From UBA8079 sp965205535 (GTDB taxonomy: Bacteria; Pseudomonadota; Alphaproteobacteria; UBA6615): a stretch of DNA of 64,000 bases. Of this stretch, positions 52,798-62,226 are shown in pieces; position 1 is the stretch's first letter, and every line of letters starts with the position of its first letter. The notes under the pieces were generated by a model that ran no database searches, was not told where the DNA came from, and worked only from the letters and a program-made list of their open reading frames with translations. Both the position numbers and the translations under genes were made by a program. The stretch is from contig CBDBHH010000005.1 of assembly GCA_965205535.1 (NCBI GenBank), forward strand, positions 248,001 to 312,000, written 5' to 3'.

Positions 52798-54432
52798 ATG
52801 TTCAATCGCTCTGCCACTCTCTTCACCGTCGTCACGATCGCCATGACATCTGCCCCGGTTGCACATGGCCAGGGGACCGCCGCACGCGCCGGCGTGGCCG
52901 CCGCCGTGCGGGGCGATGTGGTTTTGATTGCCGCCGCACCACGCCAGGACATCCGGGCGGTCGGCGAGAACGTGCAGAGCGGCGATCCTGTTTTTCTCGG
53001 AGATACCATCGAGACAGGTCCGGATTCAGGCCTCCAGATCATGCTGATGGACGAAACAATTTTCACGATCGGCCCGGACGCGGCCTTGATCATCGACGAG
53101 TTTGTCTATGATCCCGAAACCAGCGCCGGGAAAGTCACCGCATCGGTTCTGAAGGGCGCCTTCCGTTTTGTCTCCGGTCGCGTCGCCAAGGAAGAGCCGC
53201 GCAACATGAACGTGAAGACCCCCGTTGGGACGATCGGCATTCGCGGCACATCGACCGCGGGACGCGTCATTCCGGCGAACCCGAACGACCCCAACAGCGA
53301 AATCTCGGCCGATATCGTGCTGCTCGGGCCGGGCGCCGATAACAATGCAAATGAGCGCGCCGGTCGAATCATCGTCTCCAATGCAGACACGTCGGTTGAA
53401 ATTTCACGTTCGGGCTTCGGCACGAACATCGCCGGGATCGATGCAGCACCGACCATTCCCGTGCGGTTTGAGCCATCTGTTGTGTCCGGTCTGACTGGTG
53501 ACCTCGGTACGGATGGCGGTGCACGTCCGGCATCCCGACCCGCGGCCGGCCCCGACGCGCAGAACGGCAATGATCAATCAGGCGGCAGCGACGGCAATCC
53601 ACCCAACAGCGACACAGGCGCAAACAACGGCGACGGTTCGACGGCGGCCCGCCCCGCAGGACCTGCAGCACCCGCGGGACAAAACTCCAACGATGCAGGC
53701 GTGTCCGGGCCTGCCGGCGGCGCGGCAAGCAGCCCCGTCATCCCCCGCGGCCCGGCTCCCGGAAGCGCCGTAGCCGCGGGTCCGGTAGCGGGAGGCGGCA
53801 TCAACCTCGGACAGGTGAACGCATTGTCGGGTCAGACGATTGGCGCCAGCGTCGTCAATGCCGGGGTCCTGAACCAGCTTGGCGCCAATCAGAATCAGGC
53901 CCAGCAGTTGCTGCTGGCTGCGGTCGAAGAGGGTGCCGGGTCGTTCAATAATGCGGTCACGACATTCTCACAGCTGCAGTCCATAGAGACGGGTAAAGCG
54001 AGCTATGATTTCGGCACGATCAATCTCAGCTATGTCAGCGGGGCGCACCAAAACAGCGGTGGCAGCTACAACGCATCTGCCTTGATCGATTTCGGTGCGC
54101 GCACGATTGACCTCACGGTGGCGAATGTCAGCTACTTCTTCAACGGCGGTACAGGGCGGCTGTTCGTGTTCAAGGACGACGGTGGCAGCGGCCCAACCGA
54201 CGGAACATTTGACGGTGACAACGGCCCGGTAAAGAACACCTGGGACTCATCCGTCGACACGACCAACTTCCCGACGGCGCCCACAGACGGGGCCACCGCA
54301 AAGGTGACCGCAACGATCCTGAACAACACCGAGACGGGCGTGATCGCCGGCGCCGGACGGATCAATGTGCGGATCGAGGAAAATGGCGGCAACACCGTGA
54401 GCGCCGGCGGAAAAACGGTCGCGAGGCAATAA
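52798..54432 (+). CDS. Secreted FecR-domain protein with a glycine-rich linker and C-terminal beta domain
   Basis: The 544-residue protein has a signal peptide (1-24, cleavage near AHG-QG). A FecR domain (about 33-160) ends in NMNVKTPVGTIGIRGTS (137-152), the hallmark of the periplasmic FecR beta fold. A long low-complexity linker (about 235-350) is rich in Pro, Gly, Ala, Asn and Ser. The C-terminal part (about 390-544) is a beta-rich domain (ASYDFGTINLSYVSG, ALIDFGARTIDLTVANVSY, ATVTA-like strands) resembling the lipoprotein/TbpB-type barrels carried by Slam cargo. There is no lipobox. ATG 52798; an upstream in-frame ATG at 52717 would overlap the small ORF. FecR domains often work as sensors or surface adhesin bases; the role here is unknown. 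Confidence 0.85.
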   Translation: MFNRSATLFTVVTIAMTSAPVAHGQGTAARAGVAAAVRGDVVLIAAAPRQDIRAVGENVQSGDPVFLGDTIETGPDSGLQIMLMDETIFTIGPDAALIIDEFVYDPETSAGKVTASVLKGAFRFVSGRVAKEEPRNMNVKTPVGTIGIRGTSTAGRVIPANPNDPNSEISADIVLLGPGADNNANERAGRIIVSNADTSVEISRSGFGTNIAGIDAAPTIPVRFEPSVVSGLTGDLGTDGGARPASRPAAGPDAQNGNDQSGGSDGNPPNSDTGANNGDGSTAARPAGPAAPAGQNSNDAGVSGPAGGAASSPVIPRGPAPGSAVAAGPVAGGGINLGQVNALSGQTIGASVVNAGVLNQLGANQNQAQQLLLAAVEEGAGSFNNAVTTFSQLQSIETGKASYDFGTINLSYVSGAHQNSGGSYNASALIDFGARTIDLTVANVSYFFNGGTGRLFVFKDDGGSGPTDGTFDGDNGPVKNTWDSSVDTTNFPTAPTDGATAKVTATILNNTETGVIAGAGRINVRIEENGGNTVSAGGKTVARQ

Positions 54433-54454
54433 GCCTGGCGCCACGGCACAGAAC

Positions 54455-55216
54455 TCAATCGGGCTTCAAAACCCCCAAGACCTCGGGGGCCGCCCCGGTC
54501 AGCATCCGCAGATCCGATGTCGGCGTCACCAGGTCGAACCCGTCCGCGATCATTTGTGCCGAATAGTCGGTTCGGGTGGCGTGGACACCGGCGCGTATAC
54601 CTGCCGCGTGGGCACCCTCTCTGATCTGTGCGATCAGATCCGCCACAGGTCCTTCGAAATTGTCATGCTTGGGCGGATGCCCGTGAGAAAACGCCAGATC
54701 CGTCGGCCCGATATAAACCGCGTCGAGCCCGGGCGTTTCGGCGATTTCCGCAAGGTTCGCCACGCCCTCACGGGTCTCGATCATCGCGAAGGTCAGGATC
54801 TCCTCGTTCGCATGCTCCAGGTAATCCGCCCCGCCATAGATCGAGCCACGGTACGCACCGTTCGAGCGATAGCCGTCCGGCGGATACCGGCATGCGCCGA
54901 CAAAGCGCTCCGCGTCATCCCGGTTGTTGATCATCGGGCAGATGATGCCGTAGGCACCCGCGTCCAGACACCGCATGATGACCGAGGGTTCGTTCCAGGG
55001 GACCCGGATGATGGGAACCGCATTGCCGGCCGACATGGCCTGAAGCATCGGGATCGCGTCCGGGACATCAATCGGTCCATGCTGCAGATCGATGGTCAGC
55101 CCGTCCCAGCCCTGATGGGACATCACTTCCGCCACATAGGGGCTCGGCACCGAGATCCAGCCATTCACGGCAGGACGACCGGTGGTCCATAGTTCACGTA
55201 GACGATTTTTGCGCAT
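54455..55216 (-). CDS. HpcH/HpaI-family aldolase/citrate lyase-type protein
   Basis: The 253-residue TIM-barrel protein has GWISVPSPYVAEVMSHQGWD, the metal and substrate residues in DLQHGP, AGAYGIICPMINN and AMIETREGVANL, and IGPTDLAFSHG. The metal ligands Glu (IET) and Asp (PTD) are present. HpaI-type class II aldolases cleave hydroxy-keto acids to pyruvate plus an aldehyde; substrate unknown. It converges with the FecR gene (22 bases between stops) and follows the MFS gene on the minus strand by 78 bases. Confidence 0.9.
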   Translation of the reverse strand: MRKNRLRELWTTGRPAVNGWISVPSPYVAEVMSHQGWDGLTIDLQHGPIDVPDAIPMLQAMSAGNAVPIIRVPWNEPSVIMRCLDAGAYGIICPMINNRDDAERFVGACRYPPDGYRSNGAYRGSIYGGADYLEHANEEILTFAMIETREGVANLAEIAETPGLDAVYIGPTDLAFSHGHPPKHDNFEGPVADLIAQIREGAHAAGIRAGVHATRTDYSAQMIADGFDLVTPTSDLRMLTGAAPEVLGVLKPD

Positions 55217-55294
55217 GGATCCCCTGCCCTGACGATTTTCGAGTCACCAGTCTGGCATGGGGGCAAACGGTGCACCACCGCCCGGGTGCAGGCC

Positions 55295-56671
55295 TTAGGC
55301 GGACTGGCGTTCAAGGATCTCCGCGCGCAGCTGGGCCTGGCGTTCAGCCGTCAGCGGATAGCGCCAAACAATCCCTAGTGCCAAAAGTTTGAAGACGATG
55401 GGGCAAACGCCGAACAGAATCGCGAGCACCAGCAAGGCACTGTCGCCGTTATACATATCGGGCACAAACCCGGCCCGCGCGAGAATAAGGAGCGATAATC
55501 CACCGACGAGCGCCGCGGCAGCCTTGGCCGCCATTGCCCAGACGGCGAAGAAAATCCCGGTACGTTGCTGGCCTGTTCTGAGAATATCCTGATCCACAAC
55601 ATCGGCGAGCATTGAAGCGGGCATAGCGAGATCGGCACCCAATGTAAGCCCTGCCACCATCGCAACGAACAAAAACGGAATGGCGTCGCCGGAGCCCAAG
55701 AACGGAACCGTCGAGAAAGTCGCGATCGCAAGAATGAGCGCGAAACGCCACGCCACATGTTTGCCAAGCCAGCCTGCGAGCAACATCCAGAGCGGTGTTC
55801 CGAGGATCGCAGCGCCGAAATAGACTGCGAGATAGATGGGCTCCCAATCAGGGCGCTCTATGACCTGCTTAATGTAGAAAAAGAACAACGCCACCGGAAA
55901 CGCGTTGGCTATCCCGTTCGCGAAATAGCAGGCCAATATTCGCAGATACGGCTTGTTGTCGAGCATTTGACGCATGCCATCACGCCAGTTTACCGACGGT
56001 CCGGTGAAACTGGGAACCGGTCGTTCGCGCACAAAGAAGACCGTCGCCACGATCGGGATCGGCAATATCATCATGCCAACGATGCCAATCAAATTCAGCG
56101 CGTCCCGTTCAGGGAAGAAGGCAATGCCCCCTTTGTTCGCGATAAGAAACAAGCCCGACGCAATCAGCGTACCGACGACCGAGAAAAGATGACGATAGAG
56201 AAATATCCGGCTGCGCTGATGATATGAGGTGCTGAGTTCCGCTCCCATCGCGGTGTAGGGCATGAACAATGCTGTGCCCGACGTGAACAACACAAAACTC
56301 CACACTGCCAGGTAAACGACATCCGCATCTGGCGGCGGCAGGAAGACTTTGTAGATTGCCAATGTGAGTGGCGCCCATGCCAACACCATCCAGGGAATGC
56401 GCCGCCCAAACCGACTGCGTGTCTTGTCGCTCAACCATCCGATCAGCGGGTCGGTCACGAAATCCCATACGCGCGTGGCCAAAATCACAAACCCCGCGTC
56501 GACCATGGATATTCCGCCGAGCGACGAATAGACCTTCGGCAAAAACATGAAAACACCGATCGCGAGCAACGAAACAGGCATGGAGATCGACCCGAACACG
56601 ATCAGCGTCGTCAGGCTCAAACGATCCGTGGCATGATCTGGCTGCGCGGTCGTATCATCCTCCGCGGTCAT
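55295..56671 (-). CDS. MFS transporter, glycoside-pentoside-hexuronide (GPH) type
   Basis: The 458-residue protein has twelve predicted helices. The motif WDFVTDPLIGWLSDKTRSRFGRR is the GPH-family DP-x-x-G-x-x-SDRT-RFGRRRP cytoplasmic loop between helices 2 and 3. GPH members import sugars or uronides with Na+ or H+; others move MAG-like compounds. The aldolase downstream suggests a carbohydrate or acid breakdown unit. It is divergent from the flavoprotein gene; the 201-base gap holds no other gene. Confidence 0.9.
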   Translation of the reverse strand: MTAEDDTTAQPDHATDRLSLTTLIVFGSISMPVSLLAIGVFMFLPKVYSSLGGISMVDAGFVILATRVWDFVTDPLIGWLSDKTRSRFGRRIPWMVLAWAPLTLAIYKVFLPPPDADVVYLAVWSFVLFTSGTALFMPYTAMGAELSTSYHQRSRIFLYRHLFSVVGTLIASGLFLIANKGGIAFFPERDALNLIGIVGMMILPIPIVATVFFVRERPVPSFTGPSVNWRDGMRQMLDNKPYLRILACYFANGIANAFPVALFFFYIKQVIERPDWEPIYLAVYFGAAILGTPLWMLLAGWLGKHVAWRFALILAIATFSTVPFLGSGDAIPFLFVAMVAGLTLGADLAMPASMLADVVDQDILRTGQQRTGIFFAVWAMAAKAAAALVGGLSLLILARAGFVPDMYNGDSALLVLAILFGVCPIVFKLLALGIVWRYPLTAERQAQLRAEILERQSA

Positions 56672-56872
56672 ATGTTCGCGTTTCGGGACAAAACCCGTTC
56701 CCCATCACCTGTCAACTCGGCACCCCCGCCGAATTCTAGATATAACCCTTGGGAAGGCATGTGGCTGTAACGTAATTGTCAACGTGGTCGCCGCGCCAAC
56801 GTCGCGTTGGCCCCGGTGACAACCGGTAAAAATACCGTGCCCAGACCCAATGAGATCACATATACCCGCCCA

Positions 56873-58345
56873 ATGACCGCCGACGCCGTCCTCGCAGAAT
56901 CACTCGATGCGCTCGAAGCGCGCGTCCGCCATGAGTTGGCGCTTCTCGACCACCCCAAGGCCGAGTGGGTCCCGCCGCGCACGGACAAGTCCGGACGTCA
57001 CGTCTATGACGTGCTGATGGTGGGTGCCGGCCAGAGCGGTCTCGGCGCCCTCTTCGCGCTGGGTCGCGAGAAAGTGACGAACATTCTGGCGGTCGACCGC
57101 AGCCCGGCCGGGCGAGAAGGCCCCTGGATCACCTATGCGCGCATGCAACAGCTGCGCACACACAAGGACATCACCGGCCCCGCGCAGGGCATTCCGTCCC
57201 TCACACCACGCGCCTGGTATACCGCCAAATATGGGGCGGACGCCTGGGACGCACTGGTCCGCATTCCACGCACTGACTGGCAGGAATATCTGAACTGGTA
57301 CCGGGATATCCTCGATCTGCCGGTTTGGAACGAGACCGAGGTGGGGCCGCTCGCGGCCGACGATCTCGATAATCCCGACAGTCTGATCCGGGTGCCCCTG
57401 GCCGCCACCGGCGCGAGCGGGCGAACCGAAACCGTGCTCGCGCGCGAGGTTGTCCTCGCCAACGGCCTGGAGGGTTGTGGCGAGTGGCATATCCCCGAGA
57501 TCCTGACCGACAATCTGCCCGCCGATCGCTACACTCAGGCCAACACGGAATTCGACGTGACGGCACTACGCGGCAAGCGCGTCATCGTGATCGGTGCGAA
57601 TGCCGGCGGCTTCGATTCCGCCGCGGCGGTCCTCGAAGCCGGTGCGGCCTCGGCCGATCTCCTGGTGCGGCGCGACGAAATCACCCGGGTGAATGCCCAC
57701 AAGCCGATCGACAGCATCGCGTGGCTCAAGCATTTTGCCGACCTCGACGACGCCACGCGCTGGCGCCTGATGGTGCATGTCATGCGCAACAACCAGCCGC
57801 CGCCCCAGGACACATTCGACCGGGCGGCCAACATGCCGGGCTTCCGGATGCGCGAGGGTGCGGGGATAACGGCGGCCTTCATGGCGGACGACGAGGTGAT
57901 CATCGAGACGACCGCAGGCGACACCCTGCACGCGGATTTCGTTATTGCCGCGACAGGTTTTATCAACGATTTCAGCCTGCGTATCGAAACCTCGGAGATC
58001 GCCGACAAGATCGCGCTCTGGCGCGACCGCTACACGCCGCCGGAAGGCGAGGACAGGGCGCCGATGGGCACATACCCCTATCTGGGGAAATCTTTCGAGT
58101 TCATGGAGAAGACGCCCGGGACCGCCCCCTGGATGCACCACATTCACTGTTTTTCGCTGGGCACCAAGCCGAGCCTCGGGCTATCGGCCGCCTCGGCGAC
58201 CGCCATGCGCTACGGCGTACCCCGGCTCGTCCAGGCGATCACGCGGCAACTGTTTCTCGATGACGCCACATATCACGCCAACGCCATGCTGACCTTCGAC
58301 GAGGAAGATTTGGTCGTTGACCGCAAAGAGTCCGACGAAACCTAG
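56873..58345 (+). CDS. FAD/NAD(P)-dependent flavoprotein oxidoreductase (FMO-like)
   Basis: The 490-residue protein has two Rossmann motifs: VGAGQSGLGAL (50-60) for FAD and VIGANAGGFDSAAAVLEAG in the second half for NAD(P). AATGFINDFS resembles the ATG motif of class B monooxygenases, but the FMO fingerprint FxGxxxHxxxW/Y is replaced by an RDEITRVNAHKP-like segment. It is probably an FMO-like monooxygenase or a flavin reductase of unknown substrate. ATG 56873 is taken; a TTG at 56807 is unlikely. It converges with the PA14 gene, sharing CTAG. Confidence 0.87.
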   Translation: MTADAVLAESLDALEARVRHELALLDHPKAEWVPPRTDKSGRHVYDVLMVGAGQSGLGALFALGREKVTNILAVDRSPAGREGPWITYARMQQLRTHKDITGPAQGIPSLTPRAWYTAKYGADAWDALVRIPRTDWQEYLNWYRDILDLPVWNETEVGPLAADDLDNPDSLIRVPLAATGASGRTETVLAREVVLANGLEGCGEWHIPEILTDNLPADRYTQANTEFDVTALRGKRVIVIGANAGGFDSAAAVLEAGAASADLLVRRDEITRVNAHKPIDSIAWLKHFADLDDATRWRLMVHVMRNNQPPPQDTFDRAANMPGFRMREGAGITAAFMADDEVIIETTAGDTLHADFVIAATGFINDFSLRIETSEIADKIALWRDRYTPPEGEDRAPMGTYPYLGKSFEFMEKTPGTAPWMHHIHCFSLGTKPSLGLSAASATAMRYGVPRLVQAITRQLFLDDATYHANAMLTFDEEDLVVDRKESDET

Positions 58346-58965
58346 TTCTGCGGTACTTCGCCCGGAATATGCGCAAAAGCCTCTTCCGGCACGAAATCGA
58401 GTTGCCCCGAGCCCCCGGGCTTCAGCCAGTAGAGCTCCAACGTCGAAGTGACGCGTTTCTCGAAATAGAGCAGATGCAACGGGTACCAGCCCGGCGTCTT
58501 GATTTCGACGGGCGTGAGTTCCGAAAACCGGTCGCTGTGGACATCGGGATCATGGACAATCCGGACCCCGCCGATCTTCAGATCGACCCCGTCGTTGGAC
58601 CGCATGGCAACGGTATAGGTGCCGGCTGCAGGAAAATTGATGTAGCCACGAATATCTGCACCGACCTCGTCCACGCGACCGCTGGTCAGCACATCACCGT
58701 CGCCCACGAAATAGTCGAGAATCAGGATCGGCTCACCCTTTTCACCGTCCTTGTATTTCGCCCAGTCCGGAATTTCGTCGGTGTGGTTGAACTCATTGTA
58801 ATAATACGTCACGGCCAACCCGGGCTGGAGCGCGCCGGTCGACGGCTGCGGTGCGGCTGGCTGAAGCCCGGTCACGAGGTCGGCGGCCGACCCTTCCGTT
58901 GCGCCGAAAGTCAGGCTGCCGGCCAGCAACGCCGCGGCGATCACCGTGTCGAACCTGAACCGCAT
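58342..58965 (-). CDS. Secreted PA14-domain protein
   Basis: The 207-residue protein has a signal peptide (1-28, cleavage near SAA-DL) and one PA14 beta-sandwich (about 45-195). The domain shows LAVTYYYNEFN, IRGYINFPAAGTYTVAMRSNDGVDLKIGG split across 105-135, and WYPLHLLYFEKRVTSTLELYW. PA14 domains bind carbohydrate. It overlaps the YciI gene by one base (shared A of TGATG-type junction at 58965), so the two are translationally coupled. Periplasmic or surface location expected. Confidence 0.88.
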   Translation of the reverse strand: MRFRFDTVIAAALLAGSLTFGATEGSAADLVTGLQPAAPQPSTGALQPGLAVTYYYNEFNHTDEIPDWAKYKDGEKGEPILILDYFVGDGDVLTSGRVDEVGADIRGYINFPAAGTYTVAMRSNDGVDLKIGGVRIVHDPDVHSDRFSELTPVEIKTPGWYPLHLLYFEKRVTSTLELYWLKPGGSGQLDFVPEEAFAHIPGEVPQN

Positions 58966-59267
58966 CAGTGCCCCCCGTCGGGGTTACCAAACGTCCAGTT
59001 CCAGGGACGAATTTCGACTTTGGTGAAGAGCCCGGCCAGTGAATAGGGATCGTCGGCCGCGAAATCATGCACCTTCTCGATATCATCTGCCTCGACCACG
59101 ATGAGTGAACCCGTGACACGCGATCCGTCCTCGCTCGGGGTCGGCCCGGCCAGATGCAGCTTTACGTCCTTGCCGTGTGCACGCAGATAATCGAGATGAA
59201 CCTCGCGCGTCTCGTTGCGTAATTCGATACCGTCTTCCTTGTCGGTATTGACGATGATGAAATGCAT
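58965..59267 (-). CDS. YciI-family protein
   Basis: The 100-residue ferredoxin-like-fold protein has the YciI/YCII pattern: MHFIIVNTDK, LRAHGKDVKLHLAGPT and a C-terminal DDPYSLAGLFTKVEIRPWNW. The Asp-x-x-x-x-x-His pair usual in active YciI proteins is present as ADDPY with His24-region residues. Function is poorly known. Coupled to the PA14 gene and 39 bases after the thiolase stop in reverse order. Confidence 0.88.
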   Translation of the reverse strand: MHFIIVNTDKEDGIELRNETREVHLDYLRAHGKDVKLHLAGPTPSEDGSRVTGSLIVVEADDIEKVHDFAADDPYSLAGLFTKVEIRPWNWTFGNPDGGH

Positions 59268-59306
59268 GAAAGCCTCCCTGTCCCGGTTTGTCTTGTATGC
59301 GCCAGA

Positions 59307-60515
59307 CTACTTCACGCGCTCGAGTACGGTCGCGATGCCCTGACCGACACCGATGCACATGGTGCAGAGCGCGTACCTGGCATCGCGATCCTTGAGCTCG
59401 TAGGCCGCCGTGGTCGCCAGACGCGCACCGCTCGCCCCGAGCGGATGGCCGATCGAAATGGCACCGCCATTGGGATTCACATGCTCGGCATCATCGGCGA
59501 GCCCAAGATCGCGGGTCACCGCGAGCGCCTGCGCGGCGAAGGCCTCGTTCAGCTCGATCACATCGATATCGCCAATCTTTAGACCGAGGCGCTCCAGCAG
59601 CTTGTGGGTGGCCGGTGCCGGCCCAAATCCCATGATCCGCGGCGGAACACCTGCGGTCGCCGTTCCCACAACGCGCGCGATGGGCGTGAGGCCGTATTTT
59701 TCAACGGCTTCTTCCGACGCGATGATCATGGCGCAAGCACCATCATTCACACCCGACGCGTTGCCCGCCGTGACGGTCCCGCCTTCGCGGAACGGCGTCG
59801 GCAGCTTTTCCAGGCCCGCCATATCCGTGCCGGGTCGCGGGTGTTCATCCGTATCGACCACCACCGGGTCGCCGCGGCGCTGCGGCACCTCGACGGACAC
59901 GATCTCCTGCGCGAAGCGTCCGCGCTCCTGGGCCGCTTTCGTGCGCTGCTGCGAGCGGAAGGCCAGCGCATCCTGGTCGGCGCGCGACACCTGGAATTCC
60001 TCGGCCACGTTCTCCGCCGTCTCGGGCATCGCATCGATGCCGTACTCGGCCTTCATCTTCGGATTAACGAAACGCCAGCCGATGGTCGTGTCTTCGACCT
60101 GACTGGCGCGTGAGAATGCACTGGTCGCCTTCGGCATCACGAAAGGCGCGCGCGACATGCTCTCCACGCCGCCGGCGACAATCAGATCGGCCTCGCCGGT
60201 GCGAATTGCGCGGGACGCGGCCGTCAGCGCCTCGAGGCCGGAGCCGCAAAGCCGGTTCACGGTCGCGCCCGGAACGTCGGATGAATATCCCGCCAGCAAC
60301 AGGGACATCCGCGCGACATTGCGGTTGTCCTCGCCCGCCTGGTTGACGTTGCCGTAATAAACCTCGTCGACCTTGTCCCAGTCGACGCCGGGGTTTCGGT
60401 CCACCAGCGCCTTCATGGGAATCGCGCCCAGATCATCCGTCCTTACGCTCGACAAGGAACCGCCATAGCATCCGAATGGTGTGCGAACCGCGTCACAGAT
60501 ATAGGCTTCGGGCAT
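59307..60515 (-). CDS. pcaF: 3-oxoadipyl-CoA/acetyl-CoA C-acyltransferase (thiolase)
   Basis: The 402-residue thiolase begins AYICDAVRTPFGCYGGSLSS and has VDEVYYGNVNQAGEDNRN, typical of the PcaF/PaaJ group that splits 3-oxoadipyl-CoA. The acyl-accepting Cys90 is in NRLCGSGLEA, the catalytic His in GHPLGASGAR, and the second Cys in CTMCIGVGQG. ATG 60515 is used; the open frame beyond is not conserved. No other beta-ketoadipate gene is close, so the pathway assignment rests on sequence type. Confidence 0.93.
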   Translation of the reverse strand: MPEAYICDAVRTPFGCYGGSLSSVRTDDLGAIPMKALVDRNPGVDWDKVDEVYYGNVNQAGEDNRNVARMSLLLAGYSSDVPGATVNRLCGSGLEALTAASRAIRTGEADLIVAGGVESMSRAPFVMPKATSAFSRASQVEDTTIGWRFVNPKMKAEYGIDAMPETAENVAEEFQVSRADQDALAFRSQQRTKAAQERGRFAQEIVSVEVPQRRGDPVVVDTDEHPRPGTDMAGLEKLPTPFREGGTVTAGNASGVNDGACAMIIASEEAVEKYGLTPIARVVGTATAGVPPRIMGFGPAPATHKLLERLGLKIGDIDVIELNEAFAAQALAVTRDLGLADDAEHVNPNGGAISIGHPLGASGARLATTAAYELKDRDARYALCTMCIGVGQGIATVLERVK

Positions 60516-60682
60516 TATTTCTCTCCTGCTTTTAGGCTGCGAAACTATTGCATACGAAAATGCCCGCACATAGACCGGCTAAGCAGCCGGGGCCGCTCGG
60601 GGTTCGCCATGCGAACCTTTGCCGTCGCGCACCCAAGAGAATGTGATTACGCCCGGCCCGCGGGCCAACCTATGTTGAGATC

Positions 60683-62110
60683 ATGCTGGACCTGCCTCAG
60701 TCGATACGAACGGCCTTGCTCACCGGGGCGCTGCTCGTCGCGGTTGGCGCGTTTATCGCGAACCCCGCCACCGCCCAGAATCAGTCCGGCAGCCCCGCAC
60801 CGTCCGTCCCGGGCGCCGAGCTCAGCAATCAGGAAGTTCGCGCGCTGGCGCGCCAAATCCTCCAGGTCGGCACGCTCGAACGTAACGGCCTGATGGCACG
60901 CCTCGTGGACCGGGGAAATACCGACGTGGTGCCGGCACTGATCCAGTCTCTCAGATTTCTCAGGCACGACCCGTGGACCATCACGGGAGCGCTGGACTCG
61001 CTCACCGGAACGTCGAACGGCACCAGCTGGAACAAGTGGATGCTGTGGCAGGAGGGCCGTCCGGATATCGTGCCCTTTGACGGTTTCGATGAGTTCAAGT
61101 CCTGGGTCTATTCCAACATCGACCCCAATCTCGGCGCGTTCTTCTATGCCGGCATACCGCACACAATCCGGCTCGAGGAGATCACCTGGGGCGGCGTCGT
61201 CAAGGACGGCATTCCGGCACTGGTCAATCCGAAGCTGATCGCGCCCGCCGAGGCCGACTACATCACCCCCGGCGAGCTTGTGTTCGGTGTCGAGATCACC
61301 GGCGATGCGCGTGCCTATCCGCTGCGGATGATGGACTGGCACGAAATGTTCAACGACGTGATCGGCGGCGTGCCGGTGGCGCTCGCCTATTGCACCCTTT
61401 GCGGCTCGGGCATCCTGTTCGAGACCGCCGTCGCCGGGCGCGACGCGCCGTTCGAGTTCGGTTCATCCGGTTTCCTGTATCGATCCAACAAGCTCATGTT
61501 CGACCGGGAAACGGACACCCTCTGGAACCAGTTCACAGGCAAGCCCGTCGCAGGAAAGCTGGTGGGATCCGACATCGAGCTGAATATCCGCCCGGTGGCG
61601 ATCACGAGCTGGGCAAAATGGGTCGCACGCCATCCGGACACGAGGGTGCTGTCCCTGGACACCGGCTATGAGCGGGACTACACGCCTGGCAAGCCCTACG
61701 CCGCCTATTTCGAAAGCCCCGATCTGATGTTCCCGGCCCGGGTCCACGACACCCGCCTGGCGGCCAAGGACTACGTCTTCGCCCTGCGCACGGGCGACGC
61801 CGAGAAGGCCTGGGCACTCGACATTTTCGAGGACCAGCCGGTCCTGAACGACACGATCGATGGCCGCGCGGTTGTCCTGATCGGTGACCCCGGCTCTCGC
61901 ACCGTCCGCGCCTACGAGGCCGGCGGCAAGGAATTCACGGCGCACACGGAAGATCCTGAAATCCTGACCTCCGCCGGCGGCGACTGGCGGGTGACCGAAG
62001 ATGCGCTGGTCTCTGCCGACGGCGCGACACTGGCCCGAATGCCGGGGCACATTGCCTACTGGTTCGCCTGGCAGAATTTCCGTCCGGGTGCGGAAACCCG
62101 CTTCGAGTAA
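60683..62110 (+). CDS. DUF3179 secreted protein
   Basis: The 475-residue protein has an N-terminal signal segment (about 6-31, ending TAQNQ) and the DUF3179 core (about 170-420). The core contains ALVNPKLIAPAEADYITPGE, ALAYCTLCGSGILFETAV (a CxxC that could bind metal or form a disulphide), FLYRSNKLMFDRETDTLWNQFTG and DTGYERDYTPGKPYAAYF. Function unknown; the family is found in marine and soil bacteria and archaea. Divergent from pcaF with a 167-base gap that holds no other gene. Confidence 0.92.
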   Translation: MLDLPQSIRTALLTGALLVAVGAFIANPATAQNQSGSPAPSVPGAELSNQEVRALARQILQVGTLERNGLMARLVDRGNTDVVPALIQSLRFLRHDPWTITGALDSLTGTSNGTSWNKWMLWQEGRPDIVPFDGFDEFKSWVYSNIDPNLGAFFYAGIPHTIRLEEITWGGVVKDGIPALVNPKLIAPAEADYITPGELVFGVEITGDARAYPLRMMDWHEMFNDVIGGVPVALAYCTLCGSGILFETAVAGRDAPFEFGSSGFLYRSNKLMFDRETDTLWNQFTGKPVAGKLVGSDIELNIRPVAITSWAKWVARHPDTRVLSLDTGYERDYTPGKPYAAYFESPDLMFPARVHDTRLAAKDYVFALRTGDAEKAWALDIFEDQPVLNDTIDGRAVVLIGDPGSRTVRAYEAGGKEFTAHTEDPEILTSAGGDWRVTEDALVSADGATLARMPGHIAYWFAWQNFRPGAETRFE

Positions 62111-62226
62111 GGGTTTCGGCCCCAGCGTCACGGCAACGCATGGCTGCGGCAACGAAATCGCGACTCCCGCCGTTCCGGGCTTTGGTCTAGGCTTTCGCAA
62201 ACGCGATCAAGCCGAAGAGGAAGCCG

